Assembly (NCBI RefSeq): GCF_900128975.1
Contig: NZ_FQVC01000006.1
Location: 62,001-126,000, forward strand
Length of the DNA stretch: 64,000 nucleotides
Reading direction: 5' to 3'
DNA from: Devosia limi DSM 17137
Lineage (GTDB): Bacteria > Pseudomonadota > Alphaproteobacteria > Rhizobiales > Devosiaceae
A program made the position numbers and the translations under genes. Of the stretch, positions 1 to 9,352 are shown piece after piece. The notes under the pieces were generated by a model, which saw only the letters and a list, made by a program, of their open reading frames with translations, was not told the DNA's origin and made no database searches. How positions within the stretch are numbered: position 1 is the stretch's first letter; every line of letters begins with the position of its first letter.

Positions 1-527
1 AAGGGCTCGTCCATCAACAGGATGCGCGGTTCACAGGCGAGGGCGCGTGCCAGCGCGACGCGCTGCTTCATGCCGCCCGACAGCTCGGCTGGATAGGCCT
101 GTGCAAAGCCCGTCAGCCCCACGAGCCCCAGATACTCGTGCGCCTGCGCCTGCCTGTCCGGCCTGGACAGGGCAAGACTGCGTAGCGCGAACTCGACATT
201 GGCCTGCGCCGTCAGCCACGGGATGAGGCGAAATGACTGAAACACCAGGCCAATGTCCGGCCCCGGGCGCGGTGCACTGCCATAAACCTCCACCCGACCG
301 ATATCTGGGGCAATCAGACCATCAACGATGCGCAAGAGCGTGGTCTTGCCGCAGCCAGATGGTCCCAGCAACGTTACGAACTTGCCTTCTGGGACCGACA
401 GGGTGACGTCGCGCAGCGCTTCGGTGCGGCTGCCCTTGCCGGAGCGAAACGACTTCGACACGCCTTCCAGCAGAACAGCCTGCGCAACCGATGCGGCAGT
501 ATCCCTGGGTAGCCCGCCAGCGCTCAT
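1..527 (-). CDS. ABC transporter ATP-binding protein, nitrate/sulfonate/taurine type (3' end outside window)
   Basis: This is the nucleotide-binding subunit of an importer, powering uptake at the inner face of the membrane. The visible part shows Walker A (GPSGCGKTT), a Q-loop (LVFQS), the signature LSGGMKQRV and the start of Walker B (RILLMDEP), all typical of the SsuB/TauB/NrtD family. The ATG at 527 overlaps the stop of the substrate-binding protein gene (ATGA), so the two are translationally coupled. The last part of the gene lies beyond position 1. The transported substrate cannot be read from the ATPase. Confidence 0.9.
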   Translation of the reverse strand, partial: MSAGGLPRDTAASVAQAVLLEGVSKSFRSGKGSRTEALRDVTLSVPEGKFVTLLGPSGCGKTTLLRIVDGLIAPDIGRVEVYGSAPRPGPDIGLVFQSFRLIPWLTAQANVEFALRSLALSRPDRQAQAHEYLGLVGLTGFAQAYPAELSGGMKQRVALARALACEPRILLMDEP

Positions 528-1549
528 CGCGTCGGCCGGTCCGCGGTTTCGTCAGTCCCCATCCCGGCCAGCACCGCGTCGATGACGGTGAAGTCGGTCC
601 ATGCCGCCAGATCGACCGGAGCGACATCGGCGAAGTCGGGCGTTTGATAGATCCAGTCCTGCGTGTAGGCGAGTTCGTCCCGGCTCATGCCCCCATTCAC
701 GCTCCAGCTGCCTTCGAACGATCGTGCGAGCGTGTCGAGCTGCTCCCGACCGATCCCCGGCACCAGCGGGTCCATGGCCTCGGCCCAGGCCGAGGGATTT
801 TCGGCAAAGTCGCGTGAGATCCTGACGAGCGCGCGCACGACCGCAATGACATCGTCCCGGCGCTCATCGAGCACGCTTTCGGGCACGACGTTGACCTTGT
901 TCACCACGGGCGCGGCCTCATAATACTGCTCCTGATCGATGACGACGGTCAGGCCTTCCCGGTCGGGAAGGGAAAGCCAGACCCCGATCGACATCGTGGT
1001 CGCATCCACCTGGCCGGCAGCCAGAGCCTGGGCGCGGACACTGGGTTGACCCAAGGTGAGGATCTCCAGGCTGGAAACGTCCACATCGTGTTGGGCCAGC
1101 ACATTCATGCTCAAGGAGTGGTCGAGGCTGCCGACCCTGCCGACCCCGAAACTGCGGCCGTTGAGATCGACAGGCGTGGGATACTCGGCTTTGGCGGCAA
1201 TGAGGAATGGCAGCGACTTGTTCGGGGACGCAACCGCCTTGAAATCGTTGCCCCCCTGGGCTACCAGGTGGAGCAGCGCATCGACGCTGACATTGGCCAT
1301 TTCGCCTGCACCGGCCTGGAGCGCGGCAAGGGCGGATGGCGTCTGTTGAACCCTGATGAGTTCGACATCCACGCCCTCGCGCTCGAAATATCCCAGTTCC
1401 TCGGCCAGATCCATGACCGAGTTGGGCACCAGCGGCGGCTCGATATGGGTCAGGATCAGTCGGAATGGCTCGGCCAGGGCCAGGCTCGGGGTAACGACTG
1501 CGACGGCAAGCGCCATCACGCGAAGGGTAGACCGCAGAGCGTAAATCAT
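524..1549 (-). CDS. ABC transporter substrate-binding protein, NMT1/SsuA-like
   Basis: This is a periplasmic binding protein for a small organic or sulfonate-like solute. A Sec signal peptide spans about residues 1-26 (hydrophobic VMALAVAVV core, then ALAEP). The mature part has the family pattern of a slow-moving NMT1/THI5 domain, including ELGYFEREGVDVEL and a downstream ALQAGAGEMANV segment. The start at 1549 was chosen over a longer frame to 1663 because it follows AGGGAGAGG at good spacing and puts the signal peptide at the N-terminus. It lies between the permease gene (233 bp upstream) and the ATPase gene (4-nt overlap). Candidate ligands are alkanesulfonates, nitrate or thiamine precursors; the sequence does not decide. 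Confidence 0.88.
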   Translation of the reverse strand: MIYALRSTLRVMALAVAVVTPSLALAEPFRLILTHIEPPLVPNSVMDLAEELGYFEREGVDVELIRVQQTPSALAALQAGAGEMANVSVDALLHLVAQGGNDFKAVASPNKSLPFLIAAKAEYPTPVDLNGRSFGVGRVGSLDHSLSMNVLAQHDVDVSSLEILTLGQPSVRAQALAAGQVDATTMSIGVWLSLPDREGLTVVIDQEQYYEAAPVVNKVNVVPESVLDERRDDVIAVVRALVRISRDFAENPSAWAEAMDPLVPGIGREQLDTLARSFEGSWSVNGGMSRDELAYTQDWIYQTPDFADVAPVDLAAWTDFTVIDAVLAGMGTDETADRPTR

Positions 1550-1782
1550 CGGATTTTCCTCTCCCTGGAATTCGGCAACCGGCGTCGCAAGTCCGACTTT
1601 GTCGTCGTTGCCATCTAATTTTGCGTGCGCGGACGCAGCCGCGGACACTGCCAGACCATCCATCCTGTCGGGCGCGTCCCCGAAGGAGCGTTATGAGCAT
1701 GCGCGCCGGACGCGGTCCAGTCGAGTCCCGAGCCGTGACCAAATCGAGATCGGGCCAACACTTTGGCGTGCGGAAACCGCTG

Positions 1783-2646
1783 CTAGCTTCTCTGGCGCCA
1801 GCGGCCAAGACGCGTTTCGATGAGCCGCAATATCTCGGTCACGACCACGCCAATCAGGGCCAGCGTCAAGACGATGACGAAATATTCCGCCATCCTGAAC
1901 GTGTTGCCATAGACCGCCAGCAGTCCCCCAAGGCCAGTCACCGCCGTGTAGAGCTCGGCGACCACCGTGTTGATGAGGCCGATAGTGGCCCCGATTCGCA
2001 AACCAACGACAACGAAGGGCAGCGCGCCGGGCAGGACGATCCTCAGGAAAATGCGCCCCTTGCCCGCGCCCACCGAGCGGGCCATCTCGATCAGTTCGTC
2101 ATCGGCCGCCAGAACTCCGGCGTAGGTATTGATGATGATCGGCATGACCGCGCCCAGGAATACGACGAATATCTTGGCCTGCGGCCCAAGTCCGAGAAGC
2201 ACGATGATCAGCGGGATAAAAGCGACGCGCGGGGTTGCCGAAAGCGCAAAGACAAAGACGTCGAGTGTCTTGCCCACCGGGCGCATGGCCCCCATGAGCA
2301 GCCCGATCGGGATCGCACAGATCGCTGCGGCCAGATATCCGGAGAAATAAACGGAGAGGCTGCTCAGGAGAGCATCGGGCAGCCGGCCTTCGCCGATCAG
2401 CTTGACCGCCGCCTCGGCTGTGGCCCAGGGCGTGGGGATGATGTTGCGTTGCACGCTTTGCGACGCCCAGAACCATGCCAGGATCAGCAGCACGAGAAAT
2501 CCCAACCGATACAGGCCAACCACCGCTGCACCCTGCCAATAGGGCGGGTCGGGCAACGGCGACCGCCCTGCGTCGGCCGCGCCCGTGGTCATCGAATTCG
2601 TAGGCTGCTTCGTCCTGTGCTTTCCCCCGTCCGGGTTCGCTTGCAT
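1783..2646 (-). CDS. ABC transporter permease, SsuC/TauC type
   Basis: This is the integral membrane subunit of the importer, about 287 residues with six or so membrane segments. The cytoplasmic coupling region (EMARSVGAGKGRIFLRIVLPGALPF, shown here only in part: ARSVGAGKGRIFLRIVLP) is the BPD_transp_1 EAA loop. The start at 2646 follows CCGGAGGAG with a 5-nt spacer; the frame is open further upstream but that part has no membrane character. It is the first gene of the three-gene transporter and is read toward the binding-protein and ATPase genes. Confidence 0.88.
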   Translation of the reverse strand: MQANPDGGKHRTKQPTNSMTTGAADAGRSPLPDPPYWQGAAVVGLYRLGFLVLLILAWFWASQSVQRNIIPTPWATAEAAVKLIGEGRLPDALLSSLSVYFSGYLAAAICAIPIGLLMGAMRPVGKTLDVFVFALSATPRVAFIPLIIVLLGLGPQAKIFVVFLGAVMPIIINTYAGVLAADDELIEMARSVGAGKGRIFLRIVLPGALPFVVVGLRIGATIGLINTVVAELYTAVTGLGGLLAVYGNTFRMAEYFVIVLTLALIGVVVTEILRLIETRLGRWRQRS

Positions 2647-3032
2647 GTCGCTCCTCCGGATGCAGGCTGCCATAGGCCTGACGGATCGGTCTGAGGAACA
2701 TGGTAGGTCACACGGCCTGCCTCCTGTCAAAGGGCGCGATAGTGTCCCCGCCCCTGACAATCGGCCGCTTTCGACGTGAACGCGTTCAAGAAGCCCCCCG
2801 CCAATCGTCCGAGCGCGCCGATGGCGGCGCAACGGCCAGGCGAACGACGATGGCAGCAATGGCCATCACACCCATTGCTTCCGCAAAATGTCGATTGGAG
2901 AAGAATGGCGCGCCCCACCGGGTGACGACACGCTCCGCTTGACCTGCCGTGGAGCGTCGATCCCGTGTCACTGCGGATGGAGGCGGCCGGGCGCTGGCGC
3001 CTGGCCGGTTTCACGCAATCTGATGCGCGTCT
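2647..3032. other. Intergenic region upstream of the ABC permease
   Basis: This stretch of 386 bp lies between the LVIVD gene stop and the permease start. I see no convincing gene. On the minus strand a TTGACA lies just upstream of the permease and could be a -35 element, but no well-spaced -10 follows, so I do not call a promoter. Confidence 0.5.
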
Positions 3033-4289
3033 CTAATCGAGGTATTCAGCGATATAAAGGCCCAGGCCCGCGAAATCGGTGATGTACATCAACCTGTTCT
3101 CATCCACGAAGACGTCCGTGGTGTTGGCGACAAGTGGCCTGCCCTTGCGGTGATCGATCAGCCGTTTGGGCGCTGGCGGCACGAAGGCGCCAACCTCTAC
3201 CGGGGCATATTGGTCGCGAATATCAAAGATGCGAAGCCCCGCGTTCTGATAGGTGGCAAAGATCAATTGATCGCTGACAAAGCTGCCGGGGCGGTTTTCA
3301 TGGATGTTGTGCGGCCCGAAATGACCGCCAATGGCCTTGTAATCCTGATCTTTCGGCTTGGGCAGCGTCGAGATGCTGATCGGGTTTTTCGGTTCCCGGA
3401 TATCGAAGATCCAGATGGGCTTTTCGCCATCTTCCTCATTGTCCAGAACCGCCTCATCTACCACGACCAGCAGGTCACGATTGGGCAGTGGCACGCAATT
3501 GTGGGTGCCCCCGCCGAAAGGGGGAGACCAGATCGTGTGCGAGATCAGTTTGGGGTCGGTGCGGTCCTTCACGTCCAGCATCACAAGGCAACCGTCGCGC
3601 CAACCGCAATAGGCGGTATCACCATGGACAATGGGGTGATGCAGGCTGTATCGCCCATCCCTGGTCGGCCAGTTTGGCACCTCGCCCGCCGCAATGTTCT
3701 GGCCGGGGAGCCAGTAGCGCCCAGCCAGCGTCGGGCGCGTCGGGTCGGCCATATCGATGGTAACGAAAATGAAATCGGTGAAGCCGTCGAACTTGGCCGA
3801 GGCGTAGGCCCAGCGTCCACCGGCATACCAGATCCGGTGCAACCCGACGCCGTCGATGTCCAGAAAGCCGATCTGGCGCGGTTGTTCGGGATTGGAAAGG
3901 TCATAGACTGCCATTCCGGCAGACCAGTTCTTTTCGGTCGGCCTCAGGATCGCGCCACCGGCGGTCGGTTTGTAGTAGGCGCGCTCATCCTCAACGACAT
4001 CGGGAATGGAATACTGATCCTGCGCGTGGACAACCAGCAGCAGGTTGTCATGCACCTGTAGGTGGAGGTTCCAGGTATTGGGTGGTGCCGGTACGAAATT
4101 GACGGTCTTCGGATTGCGAGGGTCTTTCACATCGACGATGGAAAAGCCCTTGGAAAAGATATGCCCGATATAGGCATAGCCCTTTTCGACCATGATCTGC
4201 GTGCCATCAAGCCGCCCGCCCTGATCGCTGTGGCCCAGAATCCGGACGTTCTTTTGGTAAGCCGGTTCCAGGATATTGCCCTGAAGCAT
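3033..4289 (-). CDS. LVIVD-repeat beta-propeller-like protein
   Basis: The protein is about 418 residues with repeated blades of the LVIVD type: a strand, then phrases such as FSIVDVKDPRNPK, MAVYDLSNPEQPR, LVMLDVKDRTDPK, IWIFDIREPKNP and LRIFDIRDQYAPV. These repeats are known from surface or periplasmic propeller proteins of unknown function. No signal peptide is visible, so it is probably cytoplasmic here. The start at 4289 follows ACGGAG at 8-nt spacing and is preferred to the longer frame at 4352. It lies 163 bp downstream of lsrB on the same strand, which suggests a link to AI-2 metabolism, but no enzymatic motif supports a specific role. Confidence 0.75.
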   Translation of the reverse strand: MLQGNILEPAYQKNVRILGHSDQGGRLDGTQIMVEKGYAYIGHIFSKGFSIVDVKDPRNPKTVNFVPAPPNTWNLHLQVHDNLLLVVHAQDQYSIPDVVEDERAYYKPTAGGAILRPTEKNWSAGMAVYDLSNPEQPRQIGFLDIDGVGLHRIWYAGGRWAYASAKFDGFTDFIFVTIDMADPTRPTLAGRYWLPGQNIAAGEVPNWPTRDGRYSLHHPIVHGDTAYCGWRDGCLVMLDVKDRTDPKLISHTIWSPPFGGGTHNCVPLPNRDLLVVVDEAVLDNEEDGEKPIWIFDIREPKNPISISTLPKPKDQDYKAIGGHFGPHNIHENRPGSFVSDQLIFATYQNAGLRIFDIRDQYAPVEVGAFVPPAPKRLIDHRKGRPLVANTTDVFVDENRLMYITDFAGLGLYIAEYLD

Positions 4290-4388
4290 ATTGATTCTCC
4301 GTGTACTGCAGCCTTGCATCAGGCCAAAATTCAACAGCCCCTGCCCTTGCACGAACGAGGTTCCCGTCTACGGTGATTTAGGGGCGAT

Positions 4389-4416
4389 GTCCGGGCACGA
4401 TACCCTGCACCCGGAC
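4389..4416. other. Stem-loop downstream of lsrB
   Basis: GTCCGGG at 4389-4395 pairs with CCCGGAC at 4410-4416 around a 14-nt loop. No T-tract follows in the lsr direction, so it is not a standard intrinsic terminator. It could protect the lsrACDB message or partly reduce read-through into the LVIVD gene. Confidence 0.4.
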
Positions 4417-4452
4417 GGGTTTTGCCGACGCGGCTAGCCGAGCCTGAACGCC

Positions 4453-5481
4453 CTAGAAGTCGTAGTTCGCGATGTTGTCCTTGGTGAATTCGACGCGTTC
4501 CGGCAGCACGACAATGCCGTTGCCATCAGCCTCGTATTCCCAGCCCTGCACGGCGTTCGGCTCGACAGTCACCTTTCCGACGCCAGGCACATCGATCGAG
4601 TCGCCAACATTGAGCGGCCCGTTCTTGAGAACCCAGTCGGCAATGTAGATGGTAATCTGGCCCTGCTTGGTCACATCCCACAGGCCGAACCGCTCAAGTG
4701 AGCCGCGCTCGATATAGGGACGCATGACGTTAGGGGTGGAAAAGCCCACGATCGTCACGTCCTTGGTGCGGCCGAGGTTTTCGGCGGCCTGCACAGCTGC
4801 CGGCAGTGCGGTTGCATCTGGAGCGATGATTGCATCCAGATCAGGGTAGGCATTCAGAATGCTTTCGGCACCTTGCAGCGATTTTTGCGCATCCTGATAA
4901 CCGTATTGCGTGGTCACGACTTCCCAGCCGGGATGGTCTTCAGCAATGCGCTGCTTGGCGATTTCCACCCACTGGTTCTGGTCGGTCACGGTCGGGCTGG
5001 AATAGAACAGCGCGACCTTCGCGTTCTCTTTCTTGACACCCTTGGCAGCCATTTCAACCAGCATGGCTCCCAACTGAGGCGGGGTGCCCTGGCTGACATG
5101 ATAGGATCGGCACTTCGGGTCGACGTCGCTGTCGAAAGTCATGATCAGAGCGCCGCGGTTCTTGGCGCGATCGAGAGCCGAGCACAGGCCATCGGGTGAC
5201 AGGCTCGCGATGGCAATGGCGTCATAGCCCTGGTTCGAGAAATTGTTGATGAACTGAACCTGCGCCGAAACGCTGGGTTCGGTCGGCCCGTCATACGTAA
5301 CTTCGGTGCCCAGATCTTTCCCTGCGGCCATGGCGCCGTTGCCAAGGCTGGTGAACACGCCAATGCCGACCAGTTTTGGAATGAAGGCGATGCGGGTTTC
5401 TTCGGCATGCACGGCAAGGCTGCTTGCCAGAAGCCCGGCACCGGCGGCCAGTGTGGCAATCCACGCGGTTCTCTTAGACAT
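4453..5481 (-). CDS. lsrB: AI-2 (autoinducer-2) substrate-binding protein LsrB
   Basis: This periplasmic protein binds the furanosyl signal AI-2 and delivers it to the LsrCD channel. Its 342 residues match enteric LsrB along the whole length in my recall, including [66 protein letters not shown] and the end NYDF. The residues known to contact AI-2 in Salmonella LsrB have visible counterparts: Lys in FIPKL, Asp in TFDSD, Asp-Gln in TDQN, and Pro and Ala in PDA. A Sec signal peptide occupies about residues 1-26. It is the fourth gene of lsrACDB, 15 bp after lsrD. Confidence 0.95.
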   Translation of the reverse strand: MSKRTAWIATLAAGAGLLASSLAVHAEETRIAFIPKLVGIGVFTSLGNGAMAAGKDLGTEVTYDGPTEPSVSAQVQFINNFSNQGYDAIAIASLSPDGLCSALDRAKNRGALIMTFDSDVDPKCRSYHVSQGTPPQLGAMLVEMAAKGVKKENAKVALFYSSPTVTDQNQWVEIAKQRIAEDHPGWEVVTTQYGYQDAQKSLQGAESILNAYPDLDAIIAPDATALPAAVQAAENLGRTKDVTIVGFSTPNVMRPYIERGSLERFGLWDVTKQGQITIYIADWVLKNGPLNVGDSIDVPGVGKVTVEPNAVQGWEYEADGNGIVVLPERVEFTKDNIANYDF

Positions 5482-5496
5482 TTCTCTCTCCCTTTG

Positions 5497-6498
5497 TCAT
5501 TTGCTCGCATGCAGTGCCGTCGGCCGTAGGAACGACAGCACGGATACACCGCCAGCGAGTTGACGCCCGCTGACGGCGATAAGAAGAAGGGCACCGGAAA
5601 GTGCTCCCGAAATCTGACTGGAAACGCCGCTCATCTGCAGGCCCTGTTGCAGGTAGCCAACCAGAAGCGTGGCGATGAGTGTACCGAATATCGTACCCTT
5701 GCCGCCGTAGACCGAGGCCCCGCCAAGCGCCACGGCTGTCACCGCCGACAACAGCGTCTGCGTGCCGAGATCGGTGCGCGCCGAGCCGAAATATGAGGTC
5801 AGGATCAGGCCAGCGATGGCGGCAAACACCCCGAGCAGGACGTAGGTCCACATCCGCACCCGATCGAGCGGCATGCCGTTGAAGAGCGCTGCCTTCTCGC
5901 TCAGCCCGACAAGATAGACCATGCGGCCAAAGCGGGTGAACTGCAGGATACAGCCCAGCAGAATCGCCTCGATCAGCAGAATCGCAAGCGGCATCGGCAG
6001 GCCCAGGAGGTGCATGTTGGCGATATCGGTGAAGAACTGCGGAAAGCCGCCGATGCCTTCATACCCCCCGGCCCCAATCGAGCCGGACAACACCACCGCA
6101 AGTCCAGAAAACAGATAAAGCGAGCCCAGTGTCACGACCAGAGGTTGGATGCGAGAGGTCAGGATGACCGCAGCATTGAACAGTCCGCACAGGCCCCCGG
6201 CTAAAACCGCAAGCAGCATCGCCACCGGCACATTGAGCCCGAAATGCACTGACACCCCGAAGACAATGGCGCAAAGCCCCACCACCGAGGCAAAGGATAC
6301 GTCGATGCCTCCGGCGATGATCACCAGCGTAAGCGGCAGGGCGACAATACCGATCTGCACGAAATCGCTGGTCGAATAAAGCAGGCTGGACGGGCGCAGG
6401 AAACGCGGGTTGATCGCGCCGAAGATCAGGATCTCTGCAATCAGCAGCAAGACAAGAAAGCTCTCCCACCGCAGCAAAAAGCGCAGACTCGGCCTCAT
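5497..6498 (-). CDS. lsrD: AI-2 ABC transporter permease LsrD
   Basis: This is one half of the heterodimeric membrane channel for AI-2 import, about 333 residues and highly hydrophobic (eight or more membrane segments), of the BPD_transp_2 (ribose RbsC-like) family. It carries the family phrase LVIIAGGIDVSFASVVGL near the N-terminus and VALGGASVYGGKGTI near the C-terminus. The ATG at 6498 overlaps the lsrC stop (ATGA), which fixes the start despite an open frame extending to 6675. Assignment as LsrD rather than LsrC follows from the order A-C-D-B, as in E. coli. Confidence 0.9.
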   Translation of the reverse strand: MRPSLRFLLRWESFLVLLLIAEILIFGAINPRFLRPSSLLYSTSDFVQIGIVALPLTLVIIAGGIDVSFASVVGLCAIVFGVSVHFGLNVPVAMLLAVLAGGLCGLFNAAVILTSRIQPLVVTLGSLYLFSGLAVVLSGSIGAGGYEGIGGFPQFFTDIANMHLLGLPMPLAILLIEAILLGCILQFTRFGRMVYLVGLSEKAALFNGMPLDRVRMWTYVLLGVFAAIAGLILTSYFGSARTDLGTQTLLSAVTAVALGGASVYGGKGTIFGTLIATLLVGYLQQGLQMSGVSSQISGALSGALLLIAVSGRQLAGGVSVLSFLRPTALHASK

Positions 6499-7535
6499 TG
6501 GTTCCCTCCTGAAGTGGTCAGACCGGGCGTAGCCTTGATCAGGCTTTGGCCTTTGTCGGTGGATGCATGATTGGCGTAGCGTTTCGCGCGGACGGACTTG
6601 TCGATCAGCAGCCGCAGGCGGCCATCGACGACCAGCACAAGCAGCAGCATGGCCCCGGCAATCAGGTCGTTCCAATAGCCTGGAATGCGCAGATAGATCA
6701 GCGCACTGTCGATTGAGGTCAGGAAGAATACGGCCACCACCAGACCGGCGACGGTGCCGCTACCGCCCAGCAGACTGATCCCGCCCAGAACGCAGGCGGC
6801 GATGACACGCAACTCGATCCCGGAACCAGCTTGACCGGGCAGGAAGCCGATCTGAGCGGCAAAGATGATTCCGCCGACAGCACTCATCAACCCCGCGAAA
6901 ACAAACACAGACAGTTCAATGTGGCGTACCGGTAGACCGATATGGCGTGCCGCATCGCGGTTGTCGCCAACGGCATAAACGAACCGCCCCTTGCGGGTGT
7001 GCGAAAGGAACAGATGAGCCAGCAGCACAATCGCCGCCACGACAAAGATTAGAATTGGAAAGCCAGCAAATCGCGGGCTGGCCAAGGCCTTGAGGCTTTG
7101 CGGCAGGTTCTCGATCCACACGCCTCCGGTCAGGATCAGCAACAAGCCGCGATAGAGGCCAAGCGTGCCAAGCGTGGCGATGATGGCCGGAACCCCGATG
7201 ACGGCCACCAGAACGCCGTTCAGCAACCCGGCGAGCAGTCCGGTAGCGAGTGCCCCCGCCATAGCGAGTGGCAGGGCCACCTCCGCCTGAAGCAATAGCC
7301 CCAGAACCGCCGCACTTAGCCCAAGCGTCGAGCCGACCGAGACATCGATGTTGCGCGTCAGCAGCACACCCATCACGCCAAGCGAAACCGTCATCATGAT
7401 CATGCCGTTGATCAGGATGGTCCGCACCGTGGCGAAGGACAAAAAGCCGGGCGCGAAGGCACCGATCAGCGCAAAACTGACGGCGCTTATGACCAGCAGC
7501 GACGCGGTGCGGTTCTTACTAAAGAAGCGAATCAA
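6495..7535 (-). CDS. lsrC: AI-2 ABC transporter permease LsrC
   Basis: This is the other channel subunit, about 346 residues. Phrases shared with enteric LsrC include LTRNIDVSVGS, GVPAIIATLGTLGLYRG, GGVWIENLP and AACVLGGISLLGGSG. No ATG is available at the right place. The frame is read from a TTG at 7535 whose TTGA overlaps the lsrA stop, preceded by GAGG at 7-nt spacing and giving LIRFFSKNR as N-terminus. A TTG start with stop overlap suggests tight translational coupling to lsrA. Confidence 0.88.
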   Translation of the reverse strand: MIRFFSKNRTASLLVISAVSFALIGAFAPGFLSFATVRTILINGMIMMTVSLGVMGVLLTRNIDVSVGSTLGLSAAVLGLLLQAEVALPLAMAGALATGLLAGLLNGVLVAVIGVPAIIATLGTLGLYRGLLLILTGGVWIENLPQSLKALASPRFAGFPILIFVVAAIVLLAHLFLSHTRKGRFVYAVGDNRDAARHIGLPVRHIELSVFVFAGLMSAVGGIIFAAQIGFLPGQAGSGIELRVIAACVLGGISLLGGSGTVAGLVVAVFFLTSIDSALIYLRIPGYWNDLIAGAMLLLVLVVDGRLRLLIDKSVRAKRYANHASTDKGQSLIKATPGLTTSGGNQ

Positions 7536-9007
7536 AGCGACACCTCTGCCGAAAATGCAAGCTGGGCTATAGCTTTGACAGACACATCCGCCCCTTCCAG
7601 CACCCCGGACAGATGTCCATGCGCCATGACGGCCACCCGGTCGCAAAGCTCCTCGATCTCGTCGAAATCCGATGAGATGACGATGATCGCCGTCCCGGCC
7701 GCCGCCAACGCGAAAATGATGTTGTAGATGTCGGCGCGGGCAGCCACATCGACGCCGCGTGTAGGCTCATCCAGGATCAGAACCTGCGGCTTGGCGGCCA
7801 GGCAGCGGGCCATCAGCACCTTTTGCTGGTTGCCCCCGGAAAGACGCAGAACCTGCTGTTCGGCGCCGCGGCATTTGATACCAAGTTCGCGGATGAACGT
7901 TTCGGCCCGCTTGGTCTCAGCTGCCCCGGCGAAAAACGTGGGCAGGCGGTGCATGATGGCCGCCGAGACGTTCCAACTGATCGGCGCCTCAAGAAACAGG
8001 CCGTTCGACTGGCGGTCTTCGGGCAGATAGACCAGCCCTAGGTCGGCGCAGGTCTTTGGCGAAGGCTGCGCGATCTGGCGCCCATCCAGACGGCAGGTGC
8101 CGCTGGCAATCGGACGAAGGCCAACAATCGTTTCGGCAAGCTCTGTCCTGCCGGCGCCCACCACGCCTGCGATGCCAAGGATCTCGCCGCGACGCAGCGC
8201 CAGCGATACACCGTGAAATCCCTCTCCACCCAGACGGTCAAGTTCAAGCACGACCTCATCGGCCGCATGCGAAACCTCGTGTCTTGCCTTGTCGGCCACG
8301 GCATCTATCATCGCCGCGACGATACCGTCGTCGGAAATCTCCGACAGCATCCCCGAATGCACGATCACCCCGTCACGCAGCACGGTGATGACATCACAGA
8401 TCTCGCGCACCTCGCGCAGCTTGTGCGAGATGAAGATGATGCCCATTCCTCCCGCTACAAGCCGACGCATCGTGGCAAAGAGGGCGCCGGTCTCCCGCGG
8501 AGTCAGGGCCGAGGTCGGCTCATCGAGGATCAGGTATGACGCGTCGCGGATCAGCCCGCGTAGAATTTCAACGATTTGCCGGTCGGCAATTTCAAGCGAG
8601 CCGGCGATTTCCTCAAGGTCGAGACAAACCCCCATTTCCCGCATGAAACCTTCGAGCTTGGCACTGAGGGCTGCTTTGCTACCCGGCACGCCGATCACGA
8701 TATTTTCGTAGACCGTCAAGCTGGCAAAGACATGCGCCTCCTGCGGCACCAGATAGAGCCCAAGCATATGGGCCTTCTTGGCGCTGGCAGGGCGCAATTC
8801 CTGGCCGCGGATGAAGACGGCGCCGCGATCGGCATGGGCCAGGCCCGCAATCACGCGCATCAGGGTTGATTTGCCAGCGCCATTGCCGCCCAGCAGTGCG
8901 TGAATCTGCCCGCGTTCCAGCGACAGCGAAACCCCCTTCAGGACAGGAACCCCGGCATAGCCTTTCCACACGTCACGTACGCTTACCCCCGCGGCCTCCT
9001 CCGTCAC
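7532..9007 (-). CDS. lsrA: AI-2 ABC transporter ATP-binding protein LsrA (double NBD)
   Basis: This is the energizing subunit, 491 residues with two nucleotide-binding domains as in RbsA/LsrA. The first domain has Walker A GGNGAGKST and Walker B YLILDEPTSAL. The second has a degenerate Walker A (GVVGAGRTE), the signature LSGGNQQKV and LILDEPTRGVD, the usual asymmetry of carbohydrate ABC type 2 proteins. The start is a GTG at 9007 preceded by a G-rich Shine-Dalgarno (GGGGGGG, 4-nt spacer). It is the first gene of the operon and is divergent from lsrR. Confidence 0.93.
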   Translation of the reverse strand: MTEEAAGVSVRDVWKGYAGVPVLKGVSLSLERGQIHALLGGNGAGKSTLMRVIAGLAHADRGAVFIRGQELRPASAKKAHMLGLYLVPQEAHVFASLTVYENIVIGVPGSKAALSAKLEGFMREMGVCLDLEEIAGSLEIADRQIVEILRGLIRDASYLILDEPTSALTPRETGALFATMRRLVAGGMGIIFISHKLREVREICDVITVLRDGVIVHSGMLSEISDDGIVAAMIDAVADKARHEVSHAADEVVLELDRLGGEGFHGVSLALRRGEILGIAGVVGAGRTELAETIVGLRPIASGTCRLDGRQIAQPSPKTCADLGLVYLPEDRQSNGLFLEAPISWNVSAAIMHRLPTFFAGAAETKRAETFIRELGIKCRGAEQQVLRLSGGNQQKVLMARCLAAKPQVLILDEPTRGVDVAARADIYNIIFALAAAGTAIIVISSDFDEIEELCDRVAVMAHGHLSGVLEGADVSVKAIAQLAFSAEVSL

Positions 9008-9026
9008 CTTACCCCCCCATCGCCAA

Positions 9027-9082
9027 ACTGTTCATATGTTACAGTGATGATCATAAGAACGGCAAAATCAATTTCCGGTCAA
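9027..9082 (-). promoter_or_regulatory. Candidate lsrA promoter with LsrR-type operator
   Basis: Just upstream of the lsrA ribosome-binding site there is an inverted repeat, ACTGT ... ACAGT (9027-9045), around a CATATG core, followed by the perfect palindrome ATGATCAT (9047-9054). On the minus strand a TTGACC (9077-9082) could be a -35 and TATGAT (9050-9055) a -10, though their spacing (21 bp) is too long for a standard promoter. The same CATATG and ATGATCAT words recur near lsrR, so they are plausible LsrR sites. Confidence 0.4.
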
Positions 9083-9323
9083 GCCCACCACGATCCACAG
9101 AACTCATCCATGCTGATGACCGCCTCGCCGGGATTTCGGATGCAAGACGCGCTCCGAGGGCTAAATTCCTCCCTTAAGTAGTGACTTCCTGCCGAATTTG
9201 ACCCGAATTATTCCTCATCGACACTTCTTCGCGCGCGGCGAAGCCAACCCCACACGCGCCGGAATTTTTTCAGATTGAACTTCCCGGGGCGCTGGAAAAA
9301 AGATACAATGGCACAAACCAAAA

Positions 9324-9334
9324 CATATGATCAT
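9324..9334 (+). promoter_or_regulatory. Candidate LsrR operator upstream of lsrR
   Basis: CATATG and ATGATCAT are fused here (CATATGATCAT), 18 bp before the chosen lsrR start. Both words also occur in the lsrA-proximal site at 9033-9054. This would fit autoregulation of lsrR, as known for enteric LsrR. The rest of the 9055-9323 divergent region holds only a weak plus-strand TTGACC at 9198 and no gene. Confidence 0.35.
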
Positions 9335-9352
9335 GGATTTGGAGCTATCCGC

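Noticed and set aside
4389..4416. Intrinsic terminator of lsrB
   Set aside because: The stem is good, but the loop is long and no T-tract follows in the direction of transcription.
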